Positions 1-5,530 of a stretch of DNA of 6,294 nt are shown one piece after another. The DNA lies in NCBI GenBank assembly GCA_019689955.1, contig JADGGM010000199.1, positions 1-6,294 on the forward strand, in the 5' to 3' direction. The position numbers and the translations under genes are program-made. The notes under the pieces were generated by a model that worked only from the letters and a program-made list of their open reading frames with translations, did not search any database and had not been told where the DNA came from. Origin of the DNA: Gemmatimonadaceae bacterium. GTDB lineage: Bacteria; Gemmatimonadota; Gemmatimonadetes; Gemmatimonadales; Gemmatimonadaceae. Every line of letters begins with the position of its first letter. Within the stretch, counting starts at the first letter, position 1.

Positions 1-2
1 AG

Positions 3-1079
3 CCCGGCGCGTCGCTCCGGACCTACGTGCCCTTCCCCTACGTGACGCCGAGTGGGGGCGTGGGGCCGGGCGTCGTGCAGGCGAGCCCGGGGAACCCGAA
101 CCTCAAGCCGGAGCGCGGGACGGAGCTCGAGGGCGGGTTCGACCTCGGCCTGTTCCACGAACGCCTCGGCCTCGAGCTGACGTACTACGACAAGCGCACC
201 TCCGACCTCCTGCTCCAGAACCCGCTCGCGCCGTCGCTCGCCTACACGGCGAACCCGTACGTGAACGCGGGGAAGGTCGACAACCGCGGGATCGAGCTCA
301 CGCTGCGCGGGACGCCGATCGCGAAGGACAACTTCACGTGGGACCTGGCGTTCACCGGGAGCACGCTGCGCAACCGCCTGGTGAGCCTCGGCGGGATCGT
401 CATCCCGAACCAGGCCGAGATCAGCCCCGACCTCACCATCCGCTACACCCCCGGGCGACCGCTCGCCGCGTGGTACTCGAGCACGATCCTCAGCATCGAC
501 ACGACCACCGGCGTCGCGACCGTCACCAACACGCCGGTCTGCGCCGGGCCGCAGCTCCCGACGTTCCAGGGGAACCTGAGCAGCACGTTCACGCTCTTCC
601 GCAACGTGCGGCTGTACGCGCTGTTCACGAGCCAGCGCGGCGCCAAGCTCCTGAACCTGACGCCGCTCATCCGCGACCTCACCGGCACCAGCGCGGAGAT
701 GAACCTCCCGGCGGGGGAAGGCGGATACTCGAAGGCGGAGATGATCGCCCGCTTCGGGTCGTTCGTGACCGAGGACGGTCATCCTGTGGGGCTGGTGCTC
801 GACCGCTACCTCCAGTCGACGGACTTCGTGCGGCTGCAGGAGCTCTCGCTGACGTACTCGATCCCGAGCCAGGTGGCACGGCGCTTCGGCGCGTCGGGGG
901 CGGCGCTCACGCTCGCCGGGCGGAACCTGCACCTGTGGAAGGACAAGGGCTTCCAGGGGTGGGACCCGGAGGTGATCTCGAACACCACGACCACGGGGAC
1001 CCTGCAGCTCGCCACGACCGAGGAGTTCACCGTGCCCCAGCCGCGGCGCTGGGTGGTCCGCCTCAACGTTCAGTTCTAA
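3..1079 (+). CDS. SusC/RagA-type TonB-dependent outer-membrane receptor, C-terminal part (5' end outside window)
   Basis: This is the C-terminal ~358 residues of an outer-membrane beta-barrel that would import nutrients, powered by TonB-ExbBD. The frame is open from base 3 with no start needed, so the GTG at 27 is internal and the gene begins upstream. Family hallmarks visible: NPNLKPERGTELEGG from base 93, followed by a strand ending LELTYYDKRTSDLLL; then VNAGKVDNRGIELTLRGTP; later FVRLQELSLTYSIP and LTLAGRNLHLW. The chain ends in RRWVVRLNVQF, an alternating aromatic/hydrophobic strand with a terminal Phe, the usual signal for barrel assembly by the BAM complex. The plug domain and any carboxypeptidase-like N-terminal extension would lie upstream. 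The SusD-like gene follows after 11 bases, so the two are almost certainly co-transcribed. The transported substrate cannot be read from this part. No frameshift or truncation is visible. Confidence 0.93.
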   Translation, partial: PGASLRTYVPFPYVTPSGGVGPGVVQASPGNPNLKPERGTELEGGFDLGLFHERLGLELTYYDKRTSDLLLQNPLAPSLAYTANPYVNAGKVDNRGIELTLRGTPIAKDNFTWDLAFTGSTLRNRLVSLGGIVIPNQAEISPDLTIRYTPGRPLAAWYSSTILSIDTTTGVATVTNTPVCAGPQLPTFQGNLSSTFTLFRNVRLYALFTSQRGAKLLNLTPLIRDLTGTSAEMNLPAGEGGYSKAEMIARFGSFVTEDGHPVGLVLDRYLQSTDFVRLQELSLTYSIPSQVARRFGASGAALTLAGRNLHLWKDKGFQGWDPEVISNTTTTGTLQLATTEEFTVPQPRRWVVRLNVQF

Positions 1080-1090
1080 GCGAGAGTCCC

Positions 1091-2350
1091 ATGACCAGTC
1101 TTCTGCGACCGATGCGCGGACCGGTGCTGACGTGCGCGGTGGTGCTCGCCGCCGCGGCGTGCAACATGGACGTCACGAATCCGTCCGTGATCGATGCGGG
1201 GAAGTTCGATCCCACGAAGGATGGGCAGACGCTGTCGCTCTCGGCCCAGACGAACCTGTACATCGCCTATCAGAACGTCGCCGTGTACGGCGGGCTGATC
1301 GCGGAGGAGCTGTGGACCGGGGCGGTCCGGCTGCAAACGAACCGGCTGTCGGCGCGCAGCTTCTCCTCGACCGACGACATCAACACGGACTTCTTCGCGC
1401 TCCTGAGCCTCGCGATCGCGTCCAACGAGAACGCGGTGACGGCGCTCGAGGCGGGGGCGAACGCGGGCTCGGACGCGAACCTCGCGCGTGCGTCGATGAA
1501 CGCGGGGTTCGCGCTCGAGCTGATGGCCGAGACGATGTGCAGTGGGGTGGTGCAGAGCGGGCCGGAGCTGAGCGATGCGCAACTGCTCGACTCGGCGATT
1601 GCCCGCTTCACGACGGCCGTCACGGTGGGGACGGCGGCGGGGGCGACGGACATCGTGAATGCGTCCAACGTCGGCCTCGCGCGGGCGTACCTGCAGGCCG
1701 GCCAATACGCGAACGCCGCGACGGCGGCGGGGCTGGTGCCGCCGTCGTTCATCGCCAACGTGGTGACGAGCGCGAGCTCGAGCACGCTCGCGACGCTCAG
1801 CAACCAGTTCCACCTGCTGACGATCAGCGGCAATCTCGTCGCGCCGGTGCGCTACCGTGTGGGTGACGCTCGCGTGCCCGTGGACAGCACGCAGGTGGCG
1901 ACGCAGTCGACGCTCAACGGGTTGCCGTACATCGTCCAGGGGAAGTACACGAGCTACGCGGACCCGATTCGCCTCGCGTCGGGGCTCGAGGCGCGGTACA
2001 TCGCCGCCGAGGCGGCGCTGCACCAGGATGGGAGCACGACGGCGGCGCTCGCGCTCATCGACGAGCGTCGCGGCGTCGGCGGGCAGGGCGCGTACTCGGG
2101 CGCCACCGACACGCTGTCGGTGATGGCCGAGCTGCTCAACCAGCGCGCGCGCGACTTCTGGCTCGAGGGGAAGAAGCTCGGCGACCTGCGGCGGAACCCC
2201 TCGGTGCCGCTGACGGCGGTGCTCGCCGACCCGGCCGGGGCGCCGTTCTATCGTCCCGCCGGCGCGCCCAGCTTCGGGAGCACCCTCTGCGTCCCGATCC
2301 CGCCGGAGGAGACGAACGCCAACCCCAACTTCTCGATCGCCGCGCGGTAG
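1091..2350 (+). CDS. SusD/RagB-family outer-membrane lipoprotein
   Basis: A 419-residue surface lipoprotein that would cap the SusC-like barrel and bind its ligand. The ATG at 1091 is chosen because it puts a lipoprotein signal directly at the N-terminus: R6/R9, a hydrophobic stretch from P11 to A23, then AAA-C24. The -3 residue is Ala rather than Leu, so the lipobox is slightly weak. The ribosome site is also weak (GAG around 1082), which fits translation coupled to the gene 11 bases upstream. Family features: helical TPR-like segments near residues 129-150, 162-180 and 191-212; YIAAEAAL at 303-310 followed by IDERR at 323-327; RARDFWLEGKKLGDLRR at 352-368, matching the conserved RxxEFxxEGxRxxDLRR region; and a C-terminal IPPEETNANPNF, the typical family ending. 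At 419 residues it is shorter than many Bacteroidota SusD proteins (often around 500) but intact. Ligand unknown. Confidence 0.93.
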   Translation: MTSLLRPMRGPVLTCAVVLAAAACNMDVTNPSVIDAGKFDPTKDGQTLSLSAQTNLYIAYQNVAVYGGLIAEELWTGAVRLQTNRLSARSFSSTDDINTDFFALLSLAIASNENAVTALEAGANAGSDANLARASMNAGFALELMAETMCSGVVQSGPELSDAQLLDSAIARFTTAVTVGTAAGATDIVNASNVGLARAYLQAGQYANAATAAGLVPPSFIANVVTSASSSTLATLSNQFHLLTISGNLVAPVRYRVGDARVPVDSTQVATQSTLNGLPYIVQGKYTSYADPIRLASGLEARYIAAEAALHQDGSTTAALALIDERRGVGGQGAYSGATDTLSVMAELLNQRARDFWLEGKKLGDLRRNPSVPLTAVLADPAGAPFYRPAGAPSFGSTLCVPIPPEETNANPNFSIAAR

Positions 2351-2361
2351 CGGCGATCGTG

Positions 2362-2390
2362 GGCGGCGGGTCCGGTGCGGGCCCGCCGCC
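2362..2390 (+). terminator. Strong GC hairpin after the SusCD-like pair, probable terminator
   Basis: The arms 2362-2370 (GGCGGCGGG) and 2382-2390 (CCCGCCGCC) pair perfectly. Pairing continues inward through a T-G wobble and three more G-C pairs to a three-base loop at 2375-2377, giving a 13-pair stem. It starts 11 bases after the stop of the SusD-like gene and 57 bases before the next start codon. No T-run follows, so it is not a textbook intrinsic terminator. In such GC-rich genomes hairpins of this kind may act as terminators or as 3'-end stabilisers. The structure is seen in the sequence; the role is inferred. Confidence 0.55.
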
Positions 2391-2404
2391 GATACGACAC
2401 GCAC

Positions 2405-2415
2405 GAGAGAGAGGG
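2405..2415 (+). promoter_or_regulatory. Purine-rich ribosome binding site for the gene at 2419
   Basis: An 11-base purine run (GAGAGAGAGGG) ends four bases before the ATG at 2419. It decides that start over an in-frame GTG at 2359, which would add 20 Gly/Pro/Arg-rich residues and place the start inside the hairpin at 2362-2390. Confidence 0.6.
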
Positions 2416-2418
2416 TAC

Positions 2419-3150
2419 ATGCCGAGCGACCCATCGCGCGATCTGCGCTTCCTCAAGGGCTACGCGTTCGCGACCACGACGCTCCTCGTCGTGCTCTCCC
2501 TCGCCGCGTTCCGCGAGCCGAAGCATCCGCAGTTCGATGAGATCGACGTCGGCCGCATCAACATCGTGGAGAAGGACGGCACGCCGCGGCTCATCCTCTC
2601 CAACAAGGCCCAGTACCCGGGGCTCATCATCCGCGGCACGGAGTACCCGCACCCGCGCGGCCAGGCCGGGATCCTCTTCTTCAACGACGAGGGGACCGAG
2701 AACGGCGGCGTGGGGACGAGCGTTGCGCACGACGCGAACGGGTACCACGCCGACGGCGGGTTGATGTTCGACCAGTACATGCAGGACCAGACCGTCGGCC
2801 TCGTGTACACCGACGACAACGGCCGCCGCGCCGCGGGGCTCCGCGTGTGGGACCGCCCCGACATCCCGATCGACTCGGTGATCCGCCGCGTGCAGGCTAT
2901 CCGCGCGATGCCCGACGGCCCGGAGAAGACGCGGGCCATGGAGGCGCTCCGCGACGCGGCCGGGAAGACGCGCGTGGTGGTCGGGAAGATGCGCGACAGC
3001 TCCGCCGCGGTGGTGCTCGCCGACGCGCAAGGGCGCCCGCGGCTCCGGCTCGTGGTCGCACCGGGGGGCGCGTCGCGGATCGAGTTCCTGGACGAGCACG
3101 GGAAGGTGACGCGCGCGCTCTCCGGAACGGGTGATTCATCGTCACACTGA
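2419..3150 (+). CDS. Membrane-anchored protein of unknown function with repeated D-x-x-G beta-turn motifs
   Basis: I cannot assign a function to this 243-residue protein. The start is the ATG at 2419, backed by the purine run just upstream. Residues 1-13 are short and basic, 14-31 form one hydrophobic helix, and the rest is polar, so the likely topology is N-in with the bulk in the periplasm. After the helix comes FDEIDVGRINIVEKDGTPRLILSN (residues 39-62, quoted in part elsewhere). From memory, this style of region occurs in uncharacterised proteins of Acidobacteriota and Gemmatimonadota-like genomes. A pattern of hydrophobic strand, acidic turn, Gly, then a basic or polar strand recurs around G54, G92, G135, G205 and G228, suggesting stacked beta-hairpins. 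A charged, probably helical insert lies at about 151-188. No catalytic motif or cysteine is visible. It follows the hairpin at 2362-2390 and is probably transcribed separately from the importer genes. Confidence 0.85.
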   Translation: MPSDPSRDLRFLKGYAFATTTLLVVLSLAAFREPKHPQFDEIDVGRINIVEKDGTPRLILSNKAQYPGLIIRGTEYPHPRGQAGILFFNDEGTENGGVGTSVAHDANGYHADGGLMFDQYMQDQTVGLVYTDDNGRRAAGLRVWDRPDIPIDSVIRRVQAIRAMPDGPEKTRAMEALRDAAGKTRVVVGKMRDSSAAVVLADAQGRPRLRLVVAPGGASRIEFLDEHGKVTRALSGTGDSSSH

Positions 3151-3244
3151 GCCGCGCGCATCCCCCGTCGCAGGCCCCGGCGGGCCGTTGTTCCCCTGGC
3201 GGGAGCGGCCTGCCGAGCGCATCATCCGGCTCGTGGAGCGCGAG

Positions 3245-3268
3245 CGCCCGCCGGAGGCGCGGCGGGCG
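3245..3268 (+). other. GC-rich hairpin just upstream of the DUF4926-like gene
   Basis: Arms 3245-3253 (CGCCCGCCG) and 3260-3268 (CGGCGGGCG) form a perfect nine-pair stem with a six-base loop (GAGGCG). It ends two bases before the ribosome site of the gene at 3281. It could be the 3' end of the preceding transcript or a structure affecting access to the ribosome site. There is no T-tract. GC-rich chance pairing is also possible. Confidence 0.3.
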
Positions 3269-3270
3269 AC

Positions 3271-3275
3271 GGAGG
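3271..3275 (+). promoter_or_regulatory. GGAGG ribosome binding site for the gene at 3281
   Basis: A full GGAGG Shine-Dalgarno core, five bases from the ATG at 3281, is the best ribosome site in the window. It favors this start over the in-frame GTG at 3131, which has no good site, and over the ATG at 3299. Confidence 0.65.
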
Positions 3276-3280
3276 GTCGG

Positions 3281-3541
3281 ATGCGGAGCGACTTCAAGAT
3301 GTTCGATGCCGTACGGGTCTCCCGGCTCCACGTGCCGGTGCGGGCGGTGCACGGTACGCGATCGCCCGCACGCCAGCCGCGCGTGGGGGATCGTGGGACG
3401 ATCGTCGAGGTGTTCGGGCCCGCGGGGGAGGCGACGTATCTCGTGGAATGTGTGGAGCCCGACGGAGGAACGGCATGGGTCGCGGAGCTCGCGCGGGAAG
3501 AGCTGGAAGCCATCACCCCCGCCGATCCGGTGGAGCGGTGA
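3281..3541 (+). CDS. Small DUF4926-like protein (SH3-like barrel fold expected)
   Basis: An 86-residue cytosolic protein with no signal peptide or membrane segment. Residues 7-13 (MFDAVRV), 34-46 (PRVGDRGTIVEVF) and a C-terminal VAELAREELEAI match the usual layout of DUF4926 proteins: an opening 'FDxVxL' strand, a 'xGDxGTVVEV' turn, a variable 'YxVE' strand and a closing strand. The segment LHVPVRAVHGTRSPARQPR (about 16-34) is longer than in typical members. No enzymatic residues are evident and the molecular role of the family is unknown. The start is set by GGAGG at 3271. The frame is open back to a GTG at 3131, overlapping the previous gene by 20 bases. That extension is Arg/Pro/Glu-rich and would bury the hairpin at 3245-3268 in coding sequence, so I disfavor it but cannot exclude it. 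An ATG at 3299 would give a minimal 80-residue form. DUF4926 genes elsewhere can sit beside toxin-like partners; none is seen here. Confidence 0.72.
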   Translation: MRSDFKMFDAVRVSRLHVPVRAVHGTRSPARQPRVGDRGTIVEVFGPAGEATYLVECVEPDGGTAWVAELAREELEAITPADPVER

Positions 3542-3574
3542 CTGCGGGGCGCGTGCTCCGTTCGTGGATGGGCC

Positions 3575-3964
3575 ATGCGCGTTGAGATCGAGCCGCTGAC
3601 AGTGCACGGCGACTCGCGTGGGGTGGTCGTGGAGCCGGCCGAGCCGGCGATGCTCCCCGCGCAGCGCAACGTGCACCTCGTCGTCACCGCGCCGGGCGCG
3701 GTCCGCGGCAACCACTACCACGAGCGCGGCACCGAGATCGCCGTGGTCCTCGGGCCCGCGCGTGTGCGGCTCCGCGAAGACGGCGCGCTCCGCGACGTGG
3801 AGGTCCCCAGCGGCGCCGCCTACCGCTTCACGATCCCGCCGCGCGTCTCGCACGCCTTCGAGAACACCGGGACCGCGCCGATGCTCCTCGTCGCCTTCAA
3901 CACCGAGGCGTTCGACCGCGAGCACCCGGACGTCTTCCGCGACGTCCTGATCCCCACGCCGTGA
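3575..3964 (+). CDS. Stand-alone cupin-domain protein, CapF C-terminal-like
   Basis: A 129-residue single-domain cupin with both motifs intact. Motif 1 runs from G41 to G60 with H47, H49 and E54 as metal ligands (GNHYH...E). Motif 2 has PPRVSH with H93 as the fourth ligand, followed by N97. The 'RGNHYH' block, the 'IPP...HAFEN' block and the tail from N109 (FNTEAFDREHPDVFRDVLI) resemble the cupin domain at the C-terminus of CapF-type capsule-precursor reductases and related sugar-nucleotide cupins. Here it stands alone without the reductase domain. A bound divalent metal is very likely. The substrate is unknown, and no sugar-nucleotide genes are nearby to support capsule synthesis, so it could equally be a small-molecule-binding or detoxifying cupin. 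Start: first ATG after the preceding stop (33-base gap), with only a weak GGATGGG-like ribosome site. It may be co-transcribed with the gene before it. Confidence 0.85.
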   Translation: MRVEIEPLTVHGDSRGVVVEPAEPAMLPAQRNVHLVVTAPGAVRGNHYHERGTEIAVVLGPARVRLREDGALRDVEVPSGAAYRFTIPPRVSHAFENTGTAPMLLVAFNTEAFDREHPDVFRDVLIPTP

Positions 3965-3971
3965 GCCGTTC

Positions 3972-3985
3972 GCCCCGGACGGGGC
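3972..3985 (+). terminator. Small GC hairpin after the cupin gene, weak terminator candidate
   Basis: GCCCC (3972-3976) pairs with GGGGC (3981-3985) across a four-base loop, seven bases after the cupin stop. A second, overlapping GC-rich pairing is possible at 3987-3991/4001-4005. There is no T-run. The rest of the 114-base gap up to 4078 shows no convincing promoter. Confidence 0.25.
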
Positions 3986-4078
3986 ACGCCGCCCGGGCGC
4001 CGGCGAGGCGGGCGCTACTGGCGGAACGCGCGCGTGGAGCCTAGGATGGGATCGTCAGCGACCGGCGAGCGGTGTTTC

Positions 4079-5530
4079 ATGAGAGCTCTCCAATTTTTGT
4101 CGTGGCCGCGCCACGGGACCGCGATCGCCGTCGCCGCGCTCGCGGCGGCACTCGGCGCGAGCGCGGCGCGCGGCGTGGCGCAGGAGACGAGCCGCGGCGG
4201 CTCCGCGCTCACGCGCGTGCTCACGCACGACACGCTCGCGAACGGGCTCGAGGTCATCACGCTCGAGAACCACACCGTGCCGCTGGCGACCATCGAGATC
4301 GCCGTGCGCAACGGCGCGTTCACGCAGTCGCCCACGGAGCAGGGGTACGCGCACCTCTTCGAGCACCTGCTCTTTCGTTCGTACGGGCGCCGGGCTCCGG
4401 AGAGCTTCGCCTCGGCGGCAGCGCGACTCGATGCGGCGTACAACGGCTCCACCTCCGAGGAGACGGTGAGCTACTACCTCATCCTCCCCTCGGCCAACCT
4501 CGCGCGCGGCGTGCACCTGCTCGCGCGGCTCATCCGCGAGCCCTCCTTCGTGGCCGACGATCTGGAGCGCGAGCGCGCGATCGTGCTGGGTGAGATCGAA
4601 CGTCACGAGGCCGATCCGGTCCAGCAGCTCAACCGCGAGGTGAGCCAGCGCCTCTGGGGGGACGCGTGGGGCCGCAAGGACGTCGCAGGGAACGCCGAAG
4701 CGCTCGCCGCCGCGACTCCGAAGCTCCTCGAGGCCACCTATCGCCGCTACTACGTCCCGAACAACGCCGCGCTCATCGTCGGCGGTGACGTGACGCCGGC
4801 GCAGGTGATGGCGCTCGCGGCGCGCGAGCTCGGCGATTGGCGCCGCGCCCCCGACCCGTTCGAGGCCAACCCGATCCCGCAGATGCCCTTCCTCGAGGCG
4901 CACCGCGGCGTGGTCTTCTCGTCGTCGCAGGCGGCGAACGTGACGGTGATCCTCGCCTGGCAGGGGCCGAGCGTGGACGTGGACACGCAGGCCACGTACG
5001 CGGCCGACGTCCTCTCCGACGTGCTCGACCGTCCCACCTCCACCTTTCAGCACGACCTCGTCGACTCGGGGATCTTTCAGTCGATCAGCATCGGCTACCA
5101 GACCCTCCGCCGGACCGGCCCCATCACGATCTTCGGCATCACGTCGCGCGAGAAGCTCCGCGGCGCGCTCACGGCGCTCTTCACGGAGCTGAGCCGGCTC
5201 GGCGATTCGACCTACATCACCGACGAGGAGCTGGAGGATGCGAAGAAGGCGCGCGAGGTGAACAACGCGCTCGCGCTCGAGCACACGTCGGCCACCGTGC
5301 AGGGGCTCGCGTTCTGGTGGAGCGTGGCCGGGCTCGACTACTACCGCACCTACGTGGACCGCATGCGGGAGCAGACCCGTCACGATCTGGCGATGTACGC
5401 CAAGCGCTACATCATCGGGCGACCGATGAGCGTCGGCGTCCTCACGACCCCGGAGGGGACGGAAGAGGCGCGGCAGATCCTCCGCTACGTGCTCGGCGGC
5501 GGCACCGCCACGGCCGGGAGCGCGCAGTGA
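4079..5530 (+). CDS. Exported zinc metallopeptidase, M16B (insulinase/processing-peptidase) family, catalytic subunit
   Basis: A 483-residue zinc protease, probably periplasmic. The ATG at 4079 gives a direct Sec-type signal peptide: R2, R11 and H12, a hydrophobic core at about 14-30, with cleavage near residues 30-36. In-frame starts at 4046 (with GGAG at 4035) and 4034 would add a polar extension. The inverted zinc motif HLFEH is at residues 92-96 (bases 4352-4366), giving H92 and H96 as ligands and E95 as catalytic base. The third ligand is E172 in RERAIVLGEIERHE, with the conserved upstream acid at E165. The M16 C-terminal half begins near residue 215 (LLEATYRRYYVPNNAALIVGGD) and includes the region around 316-331 and helices near 384-440. 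The length fits one M16B subunit. The next gene starts inside this stop codon and encodes a non-catalytic M16 partner, so the two likely form a heterodimer like other bacterial M16B pairs. The natural substrate, presumably peptides, is not identifiable. The first ~20 codons are locally AT-richer than their surroundings. Confidence 0.93.
   Translation: MRALQFLSWPRHGTAIAVAALAAALGASAARGVAQETSRGGSALTRVLTHDTLANGLEVITLENHTVPLATIEIAVRNGAFTQSPTEQGYAHLFEHLLFRSYGRRAPESFASAAARLDAAYNGSTSEETVSYYLILPSANLARGVHLLARLIREPSFVADDLERERAIVLGEIERHEADPVQQLNREVSQRLWGDAWGRKDVAGNAEALAAATPKLLEATYRRYYVPNNAALIVGGDVTPAQVMALAARELGDWRRAPDPFEANPIPQMPFLEAHRGVVFSSSQAANVTVILAWQGPSVDVDTQATYAADVLSDVLDRPTSTFQHDLVDSGIFQSISIGYQTLRRTGPITIFGITSREKLRGALTALFTELSRLGDSTYITDEELEDAKKAREVNNALALEHTSATVQGLAFWWSVAGLDYYRTYVDRMREQTRHDLAMYAKRYIIGRPMSVGVLTTPEGTEEARQILRYVLGGGTATAGSAQ

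Noticed and set aside
1076..2434. Long open frame on the minus strand (about 450 codons) opposite the SusD-like gene
   Set aside because: Its translation is extremely Arg/His-rich with no recognisable domain and it mirrors a well-supported gene. Long antisense frames are expected at this GC content.
2897..3925. Minus-strand open frame (about 340 codons) spanning three genes and two gaps
   Set aside because: It crosses three supported + strand genes, and its translation is compositionally biased with no motif.
3281..3964. DUF4926-like gene plus cupin as a toxin-antitoxin pair
   Set aside because: The cupin has an intact metal site and a CapF-like tail and does not resemble a toxin. The 33-base gap and family identities give no support.
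4019..4047. Possible sigma-70 promoter: TAGGAT at 4042-4047 with TGGCGG 17 bases upstream
   Set aside because: The -10 matches four of six consensus bases but the -35 only about two, too weak to call in GC-rich sequence.
4081..4100. Palindrome GAGAGCTCTC followed by a short T-run just after the M16 start codon
   Set aside because: It has no loop and lies inside the coding sequence, encoding part of the signal-peptide region. It does not make a credible terminator or operator.
4055..5383. Long open frame on the minus strand (about 440 codons) opposite the M16 gene
   Set aside because: Arg/Glu/His-rich low-complexity translation, no family match, and entirely opposite a gene with a clear zinc site.
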